From assembly GCF_008122205.1 (NCBI RefSeq), contig NZ_PHNJ01000002.1, positions 62,001-126,000 on the forward strand: a stretch of 64,000 bases of DNA. Reading direction: 5' to 3'. A program made the position numbers and the translations under genes. This document shows, in pieces, positions 56,407-64,000 of the stretch; position 1 is the stretch's first letter, and every line of letters starts with the position of its first letter. Under the pieces are notes generated by a model. The model did no database searches. It was not told the DNA's origin and saw only the letters and a program-made list of their open reading frames with translations. The stretch is from Natronococcus pandeyae (GTDB lineage: Archaea > Halobacteriota > Halobacteria > Halobacteriales > Natrialbaceae).

Positions 56407-56777
56407 TGACAGTCACATTGTTCAGTATGACTTAGCTGACCAATAAATGAGGATTCGAATATCCAGTTTTTAAATATGAATGTGGTATGTGAACATACAG
56501 ATTTGCGATAACTCATCGCTCGTGAAACGGTCGAACGTGCAGCAAATCGCCGAGAAAACCCTCGTTTCGACCGGACAACACGAACCGGACGAATTCTGGT
56601 AATCCGACGTATACCCGATCTGAGCGATTGTTTCCGAGATGAAACAGTGATTCAGTTCGGTATTTCGACGTGAGAAGAGTTCCCCGCACTCAGCAGCGTA
56701 GTTGTACTCCTGTCAGACGAGTGTCACAGTCCGAACCGTCGGTCGATCGTAGCCGGAGAAACGGATGTGTTCATCGG
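56407..56777. other. AT-rich spacer between beta-helix gene and HTH-10 gene
   Basis: The 371 bases hold no gene. The AT-rich part at 56440-56490 (CCAGTTTTTAAATATGAATG) could carry the promoter of the beta-helix gene on the minus strand. Confidence 0.4.
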
Positions 56778-57440
56778 CTATTTGATCGCCTCGGGCGTCC
56801 TGTTGGTCTCGAGCGTCGCCGAAACAAGTTCCGCGACCGCGCGACGAAGCCGCTGTGAAACGGCCGACGTCGAGATGCCAAGCTGGTCAGCGAGATCTCC
56901 CTGAGAGACCCGCCGCGGAATGTCGTAGTAGCCTGCGTAGTACGCCAACAGCAGTATCTCGTGTTGTTGTTCGGTCAGGAAATACGTCGCGTCGTCGTTA
57001 GAGTTGGACTCCTGAAGCTGTCGAACCCGAAACGAGATCTCTCGCTCTTGACAACTCTCCCGAAACGTAACGAGCGCGCCGCGATCCGGGAGATAGATTC
57101 GAACGATCCAGCCCTGTTTGTCACTGGTGATCTTGAAGACGAACAGCCCCTCTTCGGCACATCGTGGGGGGATCGGATCGAGCGCCGACTCCATCGTTAC
57201 GCGGTAGATCGCCCGGTTGGGAAACGTGACGATCCGGTTCGGGTTCGAAACCGTATGATCGGCCTCCATCGCCTGCTCGACGGCCTCGTACTCGCTTCCG
57301 AACACGGAGACGAACAGCGAGGTGTCCTCGGCGGCAGAAACGGTGTACTCATATCTAACTGTCACTCCCGACACGGCCTCGATCGTCGGCATCAACACGA
57401 GGTCCTGGTGGGACAGTCTGGCTTCCAGTACGAAACCCAT
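56778..57440 (-). CDS. Bacterio-opsin activator-like HTH-10 regulator
   Basis: This 220-residue protein has an N-terminal sensor-like domain (MGFVLEARLSHQDLVLMPTI, VTVRYEYTVSAAEDTSLFVS) and the C-terminal HTH-10 domain (LTEQQHEILLLAYYAGYYDI, PRRVSQGDLADQLGISTSAV, SQRLRRAVAELVSATL). This is the typical build of haloarchaeal Bat-type regulators without PAS or GAF domains. It probably controls nearby surface genes. The ATG at 57440 gives the family start MGFVLEA; two further Met codons upstream are less likely. Confidence 0.92.
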   Translation of the reverse strand: MGFVLEARLSHQDLVLMPTIEAVSGVTVRYEYTVSAAEDTSLFVSVFGSEYEAVEQAMEADHTVSNPNRIVTFPNRAIYRVTMESALDPIPPRCAEEGLFVFKITSDKQGWIVRIYLPDRGALVTFRESCQEREISFRVRQLQESNSNDDATYFLTEQQHEILLLAYYAGYYDIPRRVSQGDLADQLGISTSAVSQRLRRAVAELVSATLETNRTPEAIK

Positions 57441-57586
57441 CAGCAACACACCCTCACAGTACTCTTCGTTGATGAGTCTCGGTTTTCCTTATAGTGTCGT
57501 TAATCTGTGTTTCAGACGTTCCAACACGAACACACATTGACGACGACAGCACGACGACGGAGAATGCGGCGGTCCCGAACGGACGG

Positions 57587-59206
57587 TTAGTTCATATAAC
57601 CGAGGTCGGCGAGGCGATCCGTTACCTCGTCGTCGGCCTCTGATCGGCCCTGGTCGGCGCTCTCGTTGTACGCCGGATAGCTGGTCGAGTCGACCGCATC
57701 GACGACCGGGACGACGCTTCCGTCCATCCGATCACTGTAGGGCACACCGAACGACGCCATGATCGTCGGCGCGACGTCGAAGAGGTGTGCGCGCTCGAGG
57801 TCCGTGTCCTCGTCGACGCCCTCGCCCATCGCGGCGAACACGCCGTCGAGTTTGTGGTTCCAGGGTTCGGCCGGACCGAAGTAGTCGTCGCCGAGTTGCT
57901 CGGAGATGGCGTGGTCGAACTCGTCGGGGATCAGGACGATGTCGACGGCCTCGTCGGCGTGGTCGCCGTGGAAGTAGCGTTCTCGCGGCGCGACGGTCTC
58001 GAAGACCGGGTCGCCGTCCGGCGTCTCGACCCCCTCGAGTTCGCGGATGAGTTCCTCGCGGAGTTCCTCGTACTCGTCCTGCGGGACGACGCCCTCGGGG
58101 TCGCGCCCCTCGAGGTTGATCCGGATCCCGAGTTCGGTGCGTGCGCGGACGTAGGCCTTCGAGTTCTCGAAGTCGACCTGTTCGTTCGCCGTTCGCGCGA
58201 CGCCGCTCGGCGCGAGCTTCATCGCGACGCCCGCCAGACCGACTCGCTCGAGGGCCAGCCGAACGCTGTGGGCCGTGATTCCGAACCTGTCTGCGACGGT
58301 CGCCGCGGCGCGCTCGACGGTGCTCGGCTCCCACGTGTCGGACTCCTCGCCCTCGCGAAGCTTGCGGCGCATGGGCGTCCAGGAGGGCATCCCCTTGCCG
58401 CCGGTCATCGTCTCGACGTACCCCTGATCGCGGAGGAACTCGTTGACGCGGAACTCGTAGCCGTCGTACTCCCCCATCCCGTGGTCGCTGGCGACGAAGA
58501 CGTGATCCGGATCGAACTCCTCGAGGATCGCCGCGATCTGCTCGTCGGCCGTCTCGTAGACCATCCTGACCTTCTCCTCGTCGCCGAAGAACTCGTGGAA
58601 GACGGTGTCCGTCTTCTGGAACTGAACGAAGCCGAAATCCGGCTCGTACTCGTTGGCGAGGTAGCGAAACGCATCGCCGCGCATACGGATCAGGCGCTGG
58701 TACTCCTCCATCTTCTCGGACTCCGGGATCGTGTCGTCGTCGCGCGAGTACGACGGGTACACCCGGTAGTCGCCGATCTCGTCGCGAACGTCGTCGAGGA
58801 GACCCTCGGGGTGACACTGCGGATCCTCCGGGCCGATGAAACCGGGGAGCAACGCGCCGTCGAACTCCTCGGGCGGGTGCGTGATCGGCGCGTTGACGAC
58901 GACGCTCGAGTAGCCGTGTCGATCCAGCAACGACCAGACCGTATGTTCGTCGACGTCGTCACTACTGGTGACGTGCCAGTCGTAGCCGTCGTAGCCGACG
59001 AAGCCGAACGCGCCGTGTTTTCCGGGGTTGGCGCCCGTGTACATCGATGGCCAGGCGCTCGGCGTCCACGGCGGGATCTGGGACTCGAGGGGCGCGCTGA
59101 CGCCCTCGGAGCAGAGTCGGTGGATCGTCGGAATCTCCTCCTCCTCGTCGAGATCATCGAAGACTGAGAGGCTCCCCGCGTCGATGCCGATCAGCAGCGT
59201 ATTCAT
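57587..59206 (-). CDS. Alkaline phosphatase superfamily protein (phosphodiesterase/sulfatase-like)
   Basis: This 539-residue enzyme has the metal-dependent fold of type I phosphodiesterases: NTLLIGIDAGSLSVFDDL (metal Asp), PPWTPSAWPSMYTGANPGKH with the Thr/Ser nucleophile, GAFGFVGYDGYDW, FVQFQKTDTVFHEFFGDEEK (metal Asp and His) and HVFVASDHGMGEYDGYEFRV (Asp-His pair). It has no signal peptide. Relatives are common in haloarchaeal agl clusters, where they may act on lipid-phosphate or nucleotide-sugar compounds. I chose the ATG at 59206; the frame stays open 22 codons further, but that part is Ser/Arg-rich and lacks homology. Confidence 0.92.
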   Translation of the reverse strand: MNTLLIGIDAGSLSVFDDLDEEEEIPTIHRLCSEGVSAPLESQIPPWTPSAWPSMYTGANPGKHGAFGFVGYDGYDWHVTSSDDVDEHTVWSLLDRHGYSSVVVNAPITHPPEEFDGALLPGFIGPEDPQCHPEGLLDDVRDEIGDYRVYPSYSRDDDTIPESEKMEEYQRLIRMRGDAFRYLANEYEPDFGFVQFQKTDTVFHEFFGDEEKVRMVYETADEQIAAILEEFDPDHVFVASDHGMGEYDGYEFRVNEFLRDQGYVETMTGGKGMPSWTPMRRKLREGEESDTWEPSTVERAAATVADRFGITAHSVRLALERVGLAGVAMKLAPSGVARTANEQVDFENSKAYVRARTELGIRINLEGRDPEGVVPQDEYEELREELIRELEGVETPDGDPVFETVAPRERYFHGDHADEAVDIVLIPDEFDHAISEQLGDDYFGPAEPWNHKLDGVFAAMGEGVDEDTDLERAHLFDVAPTIMASFGVPYSDRMDGSVVPVVDAVDSTSYPAYNESADQGRSEADDEVTDRLADLGYMN

Positions 59207-59438
59207 GCCGCTAGATTCTTCTCCGTTCGATACTGCGTCGCTGTCTTGAGATGTTCGTGCCCTCCGTTCCATATTCTATCGGAAATCGTGTTCGTTCAAA
59301 GCAGACGATGTCGCTCCAGACCAGTCGTTTCAGTTCGAGAAGCGCACTGGTCGCACCTTATTATCTCGTCGTTAAACCCTCTCTCACGCGTCAAAGCCCG
59401 CGTTCGAGTCGGAGCACCGATACGTTCGAACGGTTCGA

Positions 59439-61484
59439 TCAGTCAAACTTTTCGAGAAGGCGGTCGTAGAACCCAACTTCTGCCCCTTCGTTTCGCGATT
59501 CGTTCCGGCTCGACGCGGCGGTTGTGCCTCGTGATTCGTCGGCGAGTTTTTCGACGATCAGCTCCGGCGTCGACCGCGCCAGGTGGTCTTTGACCGGCGA
59601 TCGGTTCACCTCGAGTTCGCCGTCGACCAGTCCGACGGCTTCGATCCCGTCGATCGTCACGTCGAAGCCGGCCATCTCGCGGATCTCGCCCGCGAGGTGG
59701 GAGACGAACACCGCGGTCGCTCCGTTCTCCGAGAGCGCCTCGAGGATCCCGGCGATGATCTTCGCGCTGGCCCCGGGTTCGGTGATGCTCTCGAGTTCGT
59801 CGACCAGCACGAGCGAGCCCTCTCCACCCTGGGCCAGGTCGGCGAACTCTCTGACGGTGGCCTCGAAGGCGCCCGCGTCGAGGGTCCCCTGGGTCTTGCC
59901 GTGATAGTGAAGATCGTCGAACTGCTGGAGACGCGCGTTCTCGGCGGGGACCGGGAGTCCCATGTGGGCCAGTACGACCACGCTCGCCACGAGGTCGAGC
60001 GTCGAGGTCTTCCCACCGCTGTTGACCCCCGAGAGCAGCGCGACGCCCGAGACCTCGTAGTCGACGGGGTCGATCGCCTCGAGCGGTTCGTCGAGCAGCG
60101 GGGAGCGTCCTCCGTCGATCGCGAACCCGACGGGCTCCGAACGAGCGTCCGCCTCGACGACCGTCGGCATCGTACACGAAAAGTCGCGGGCGAAGCGGGC
60201 GATCGCGAGTTCGACGTCGAGTTCGAGCGCGTCCCGTACGAGTTCTCGTGCGTCCGTCCGCTGGTCGGCGAGGTCGGCCGCCAGTTCACGTTTGAGCCGA
60301 CCCGCGCGCCGCTCTTTGGCCGCCGTTAGCTCGGTTCGCAGCCGACCGAGGGCGTCCTCGTCCCGCTCGACCGGAAACGCCGGCTCGTCGGTGAAGACCC
60401 GTCGGGCCAGTTCGGCTTCGCCCGGATCGAGCGAGAGCGCCTCGATCAGGTGTTCGCGGGCGGCCTCGACGGCCGCCGCGTGTTCGTCCGCGAGCTCTCG
60501 AGAGAGCAGGGAGTCGACCCCGGCGCCGCGCTCGACCAGCGAGAGCAGGTCCGAGCCCTCGATCGTGACGTCCTGCTCCCGGATAGCCTCTCGCAGGTGG
60601 TCGTTCGCGACGCTCTCGGCCGTCCCCGTCGCAGCGTCGAGGTCGTTCGCGGCCGTCGTCAACCGATCGAGCTCGTCGTCGCCGGCGACCGTCCCGTCCT
60701 CGGCGAGCCGCGAGAGCCCGTCCGTGAGGGTCTCGAGGTCACAGGCCGGTTCGAGATCCGCCGCGCGGTGCACCTCGACGGCCGCCCGCAGGCGGTCCCG
60801 GTTACGAGCGAAGAAGGCCAGCGACCGCTCGGGAACGACGTCGGCGGGGTTCTCGAGAGCGTCCGGCTCGACCTGAACGTCGCCCTCGACCGTGACTCCC
60901 GCGAAGGACTCGTCGAGGGCGATCACCGTCGCGTAGCCGCGAGCGAGTTCCGCGAGCCCCTGTGCGTCCTCGACGACCTCGACGGGAAGCTCCGGAATCG
61001 CTTCCCGCGCTTCGGCGTAGCGCTCCGCGTCGGTCGTCGCCAGACAGCGCTCGCGAACCCTGACGTCGCCCGGCTGCTGGAGCGGTTCGACGCCACAGAG
61101 TGCCTCGAGCACTGCGGGATCGGGTTCGCGCTCCATCGCCTCGCTTGCGAACGCCTGCACCTCCTCGATGCGCGAGCGCCGGGCGCTCGGATACAGCGTC
61201 TCGAGGCGCTGGGCCGCGTACTCCGTAACCGTTCGCTCCTGCAGCAGTCCGAGCACGTTCCGGTAGACCTCGCGGGCGCGATCGGTCGCGAGAAAGCCGC
61301 CGGGGTCGTCGTGTTCTCGCCGGATCGCCCCGCGCGCGATGCGGGCGGCCCGTCCCTGCGAAATGTCGGGCGCCGCCGCGATCGCGGCGACGTCGCCCGT
61401 CCGCAGCGCTCCTTCCGGGTCGTCGAGTACCGACAACGACCGGGCAGTCTTCTCGCCGACGCCCGGAATCGACTCGAGGTCCAT
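59439..61484 (-). CDS. MutS-family ATPase without mismatch-recognition domain (archaeal MutS5/MutS2-like)
   Basis: This 681-residue protein starts with helix-hairpin-helix elements (MDLESIPGVGEKTARSLSVL, DISQGRAARIARGAI). It continues with a long alpha-helical lever/clamp region (residues about 150-440) and a C-terminal ABC-type ATPase domain: Walker A ALLSGVNSGGKTSTLDLVAS, signature TQGTLDAGAFEATVREF, Walker B GSLVLVDELESITEPG and AVFVSHLAGEI. It lacks the N-terminal mismatch-binding domain of MutS1 and the SMR nuclease of MutS2, so it belongs to the archaeal MutS-related group, perhaps acting on recombination or branched DNA. The ATG at 61484 is the first that gives the HhH start. Confidence 0.9.
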   Translation of the reverse strand: MDLESIPGVGEKTARSLSVLDDPEGALRTGDVAAIAAAPDISQGRAARIARGAIRREHDDPGGFLATDRAREVYRNVLGLLQERTVTEYAAQRLETLYPSARRSRIEEVQAFASEAMEREPDPAVLEALCGVEPLQQPGDVRVRERCLATTDAERYAEAREAIPELPVEVVEDAQGLAELARGYATVIALDESFAGVTVEGDVQVEPDALENPADVVPERSLAFFARNRDRLRAAVEVHRAADLEPACDLETLTDGLSRLAEDGTVAGDDELDRLTTAANDLDAATGTAESVANDHLREAIREQDVTIEGSDLLSLVERGAGVDSLLSRELADEHAAAVEAAREHLIEALSLDPGEAELARRVFTDEPAFPVERDEDALGRLRTELTAAKERRAGRLKRELAADLADQRTDARELVRDALELDVELAIARFARDFSCTMPTVVEADARSEPVGFAIDGGRSPLLDEPLEAIDPVDYEVSGVALLSGVNSGGKTSTLDLVASVVVLAHMGLPVPAENARLQQFDDLHYHGKTQGTLDAGAFEATVREFADLAQGGEGSLVLVDELESITEPGASAKIIAGILEALSENGATAVFVSHLAGEIREMAGFDVTIDGIEAVGLVDGELEVNRSPVKDHLARSTPELIVEKLADESRGTTAASSRNESRNEGAEVGFYDRLLEKFD

Positions 61485-61562
61485 CGTTCTCGAACGGCGT
61501 ATCAAAGCGGAGTGAGAAAAAGCTCCCGTCCGCTTTTCCCCGTTGGCGTGGTAGCACTGCGC

Positions 61563-63134
61563 ATGACAACCGGGGCGCGCACGTACCACGAACGGACGAA
61601 ACACTCCCCGAGAAGCGTTCGCGAGGGCGCTCACGGTCTCGACTTCGACAACAAGCCGACGCCGTACAAGGAGTACGAGGAGCTGCCGGCGAGGGACCTC
61701 GCCGAACGGGTCCGACCGCCACAGCAGCCGGCGCTTTCGGCGATCGCCGAATCTACGCCGAGCGGCGAGGGGGCACAGACGCCGGACCTCGAGGCGGTCA
61801 CGAACCTCTCGTACTACGCGGCCGGCATCACGAAAGAGATCGGTCGACGGGGCCGCAGCCTGCTGTTCCGGGCCGCTGCGACGACCGGCGCGCTGTACCA
61901 CGTGGATCTCTACGTGGTCTGCGGGGATCTCGGGGGTGCCGACGAGAACGGTTCGGACGGCGAGGGGAACGATCTCGGCCTCGAGGCTGGCGTCTACCAC
62001 TTCGATCCGCGGACGCTGTCGCTCGACGTGCTGCGCGAGGGGGACCACCGGGACGTGCTCGCAGCCGCCAGCGACTACGATTCCGTCCGCGAGGCGCCGC
62101 TTTCGTTCGTCGCGACCTCGACCTGGTGGCGCAACGCCTGGAAGTACGAGGAGCGGACCTTTCGCCACGCGTTCTGGGACTCCGGGACGACGCTCGCGAA
62201 CCTGCTGGCAGTCGCCCATGCGCTGGACTACCGGGCCGAGGTCGTCACCGGCTTCGCGGACCGACCCGTCGTCGACCTGCTGGGGCTCGATCCCGAGCGG
62301 GAGGCGCCGCTCGAACTCGTTCCGATCGGCGGCGGCAGCGACGTGGGCTCAGCCGATCCCGCCGACCTCGAGCCGATCGACCCGGCGACCGCGCCGCTCT
62401 CGCCGAACGAGAGGGAGTTCCCGCTGATCCACGAGGCCTGGGACGCCGGCACGCTCGAGGACGGCGCCGCCGCGGCGTCGTGGCGGTCCGACCGGCCGGC
62501 GGGGTCGATCAGCGCGCGCGACCCCGGAGACGGCGAGCGAGTCCCGCTCGAGCCGGTCGATTCCGAGACGGCCTCGAGTCGCCCGCTCCACGAGACAATC
62601 CAGCGGCGGGGCTCCTGTCGCGAGTACGAGCGCGAGCCGATCAGTTTCCGGAAGCTGTCGACCGTGCTCGACAGGGCGGTTCGCGGCGTTCCGATGGACG
62701 TGCGGCGGGACGACGACCCGCCGCTCTCGTTCGTCGACGCCTACCTGCTCGTCAACAGCGTCGACGGACTCGAGTCCGGCAGCTACCACTATCACCCGGC
62801 CGAGGGCGAACTCGAACTGCTCCAGGCCGGCGAGTTCCGCCAGGAGGCGGGTCACCTCGCGCTGGACCAGCGACTGGGAGCCGACGCCGCAGTCTGTCTG
62901 TTCCTCACGAGCGACCTCGAGGCGGTCGTCGACGCGCTCGGTGATCGAGGCTATCGGGTGGCCCAGCTCGAGGCAGCGCTGACGGCGGGCCGCTGCTATC
63001 TCGGCACCTACGCGCATCTGGATCTGGGTGGGACCGGGCTGACGTTCTACGACGACGTCGTCACGGACTTCTTCGCACCGCGGGCCAGCGGTCAGACGCC
63101 GATGTTCCTGTATACGATGGGTCGTCCAGCCTGA
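61563..63134 (+). CDS. SagB-type dehydrogenase with two nitroreductase domains
   Basis: This 523-residue flavoenzyme-like protein carries two copies of the nitroreductase fold. The first (residues about 5-270) begins TYHERTKHSPRSVREGAHGL and DFDNKPTPYKEYEELPARDL, has YYAAGITKEIGRRGRSLLFR, ALYHVDLYVVCGDL and FGDSGTTLANLLAVAHALDY-like FWDSGTTLANLLAVAHALDY. The second (about 340-520) begins HETIQRRGSCREYEREPISF, has DAYLLVNSVDGLESGSYHYH and AALTAGRCYLGTYAHLDLGG. In bacteria SagB oxidises azolines to azoles in peptide toxins; such stand-alone double forms act in other redox reactions. No precursor peptide or YcaO gene lies nearby. It is divergent from the MutS-like gene, with 78 bases between starts. 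Confidence 0.88.
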   Translation: MTTGARTYHERTKHSPRSVREGAHGLDFDNKPTPYKEYEELPARDLAERVRPPQQPALSAIAESTPSGEGAQTPDLEAVTNLSYYAAGITKEIGRRGRSLLFRAAATTGALYHVDLYVVCGDLGGADENGSDGEGNDLGLEAGVYHFDPRTLSLDVLREGDHRDVLAAASDYDSVREAPLSFVATSTWWRNAWKYEERTFRHAFWDSGTTLANLLAVAHALDYRAEVVTGFADRPVVDLLGLDPEREAPLELVPIGGGSDVGSADPADLEPIDPATAPLSPNEREFPLIHEAWDAGTLEDGAAAASWRSDRPAGSISARDPGDGERVPLEPVDSETASSRPLHETIQRRGSCREYEREPISFRKLSTVLDRAVRGVPMDVRRDDDPPLSFVDAYLLVNSVDGLESGSYHYHPAEGELELLQAGEFRQEAGHLALDQRLGADAAVCLFLTSDLEAVVDALGDRGYRVAQLEAALTAGRCYLGTYAHLDLGGTGLTFYDDVVTDFFAPRASGQTPMFLYTMGRPA

Positions 63135-63374
63135 TACGGCCGGTTGGAAGTCAGTTCCAGGGCAACCGCGAACCGTCGTGCGATTGCACCGGTAGCCGGT
63201 TACAACCGACCCACTGCGAGAACGAGTGTCGATCAGCGCAGTTTCGCGGGGGGGAAGGTGGCCGGTTCGCTCGCGGTAGCCACCCCGTCAGGCGATCGGC
63301 GCCGTTATTCACTCGGTTAATCAAAACACACATCCGTGTGAAAATGTAGGGGAGTCACACCGTTCAAAGCCGTT

Positions 63375-63668
63375 GTGGGCACAGTGCCACCGATAACTGG
63401 TAAATTATTTGGAATGCTGGCAGACGAACGCCGACAACAAATCCTCTTTTCTCTCGCGGATGATCCGTCGCCGACAACTCCCGGTTCGCCACCGGATGCC
63501 GGCGGCAGCGAAATAGGGGTTCGCGTCGCGCAGTACCACACGCACCTTCCGAAACGTGCGGACCACGGATTCGTTCGATGGACGCCCGAGGAGAACGTCC
63601 TCGAGGAGGGGACGAAGTTCGAGGAGATCAGACCGGTTCTGGAACTGCTCGAGGAGTATCGAGAGTAG
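63375..63668 (+). CDS. Small winged-helix regulator (DUF7344-like)
   Basis: This 97-residue protein starts with GTG at 63375 (MGTVPPITGKLFGMLADERR); the ATG at 63414 is an alternative that would cut the first helix. The winged helix shows LFGMLADERRQQILFSLADD, then a Pro/Gly-rich loop in place of the middle helix, VAQYHTHLPKRADHGFVRW and EGTKFEEIRPVLELLEEYRE. It is the same group as the protein at 43533 but without membrane helices. It lies 57 bases before a receiver-domain gene and may share its transcript. Confidence 0.78.
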   Translation: MGTVPPITGKLFGMLADERRQQILFSLADDPSPTTPGSPPDAGGSEIGVRVAQYHTHLPKRADHGFVRWTPEENVLEEGTKFEEIRPVLELLEEYRE

Positions 63669-63725
63669 TTCGACAGCGATCGAGCGGACCGGACCACAGC
63701 GATCAGCGACGAGCGATCAAAGACG

Positions 63726-64000
63726 ATGACCACGACCACTCACCAGCAGCAGACCGACGAATCGATCGATATCCTCGTCGTCGAGGACAATCCCGGCGAC
63801 GTCCGACTGATACGGGAGGCGTTCGAGATGGCGGAGACGAACAACGAGACGGAGCTATACGTCGCCAACACCGGAAAAGACGCGATAGCATTTCTGACGC
63901 AGTCCGACGAGTTCGCAGCGGTCCCACCCCCTGACCTCGTTCTCCTGGATCTGAATCTTCCCGGTCGGGACGGATGCGAGGTTCTCGGAACGATCAGAAC
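63726..64000 (+). CDS. Response regulator receiver-domain protein (3' end cut by window)
   Basis: The first 91 codons are visible. After a polar start (MTTTTHQQQTDESIDILVVE) comes the receiver fold: ILVVEDNPGDVRLIREAFE with the acidic pair, LYVANTGKDAIAFLTQSDEF, and the phosphoacceptor Asp in DLVLLDLNLPGRDGCEVLGT. VEDNPGDVRLIREAF and LDLNLPGRDG are typical of Rcp1-like single-domain receivers, which are common in haloarchaea and read by bacteriophytochrome-like or PAS kinases. The end lies outside the window, so an output domain cannot be ruled out. Confidence 0.93.
   Translation, partial: MTTTTHQQQTDESIDILVVEDNPGDVRLIREAFEMAETNNETELYVANTGKDAIAFLTQSDEFAAVPPPDLVLLDLNLPGRDGCEVLGTIR

Overview
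The window is chromosomal DNA from a halophilic archaeon (class Halobacteria). The signs are high G+C with heavy use of GTC/GAC/CTCGAG, strongly acidic proteins, many twin-arginine (Tat) signal peptides and lipoboxes, leaderless genes with an AT-rich TATA box about 25-30 bases before the start, and archaeal families (Orc1/Cdc6, SUI1, HTH-10, DUF7344-like regulators, Agl-type glycan enzymes). The gene set would fit the Natrialbales, but no single marker here proves that.

Layout. 1-11.9 kb is housekeeping: the 3' part of an NAD-dependent DNA ligase, an ArsA/Get3-like ATPase, an ABC-2 exporter pair, an exported PQQ-type beta-propeller protein with a PGF-like C-terminus, uvrC, a SUI1 protein, a GNAT acetyltransferase and an orphan NrfD-type membrane protein. 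11.9-19.9 kb is the most unusual part. It encodes, all on the minus strand, a 1508-residue secreted protein (vWA domain, calcium-binding type-3 repeats, pretoxin segment, PD-(D/E)xK-like C-terminus) whose stop overlaps the start of a putative immunity gene. A one-base-frameshifted copy of that immunity gene follows, then a free-standing second nuclease-like C-terminus with its own candidate immunity gene, then a decayed third toxin fragment that keeps the linker of the full-length toxin. This is the layout of a polymorphic toxin locus with displaced C-terminal cassettes. 20.1-28.5 kb returns to housekeeping: uvrB, a second propeller lipoprotein, a DUF4397 protein, two DUF2267 paralogues, a saccharopine-dehydrogenase-like protein and orc1/cdc6.

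29.0-33.6 kb holds an extremely Asp-rich membrane protein, glmS and two long spacers. From 34.6 kb to about 59.2 kb lies a cell-surface glycan region. It has a nucleotide-sugar dehydrogenase, a DPG-synthase-like GT2, a DUF354 protein, a GT4, a large multipass membrane protein, a DUF1616 protein, two membrane winged-helix regulators, an asparagine-synthetase-like enzyme without the glutaminase cysteine, two exported polysaccharide deacetylases, an exported M14/aspartoacylase-like protein with Glu-Pro repeats, a second GT2, a flippase, a parallel beta-helix protein, an HTH-10 regulator and an alkaline-phosphatase-superfamily enzyme. GlmS just upstream supplies amino sugar for such a pathway. The window ends with a MutS-family ATPase divergent from a double-domain SagB-type nitroreductase, a small winged-helix regulator and the start of a receiver-domain protein. 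I found no rRNA, tRNA, CRISPR array or recognisable insertion sequence.
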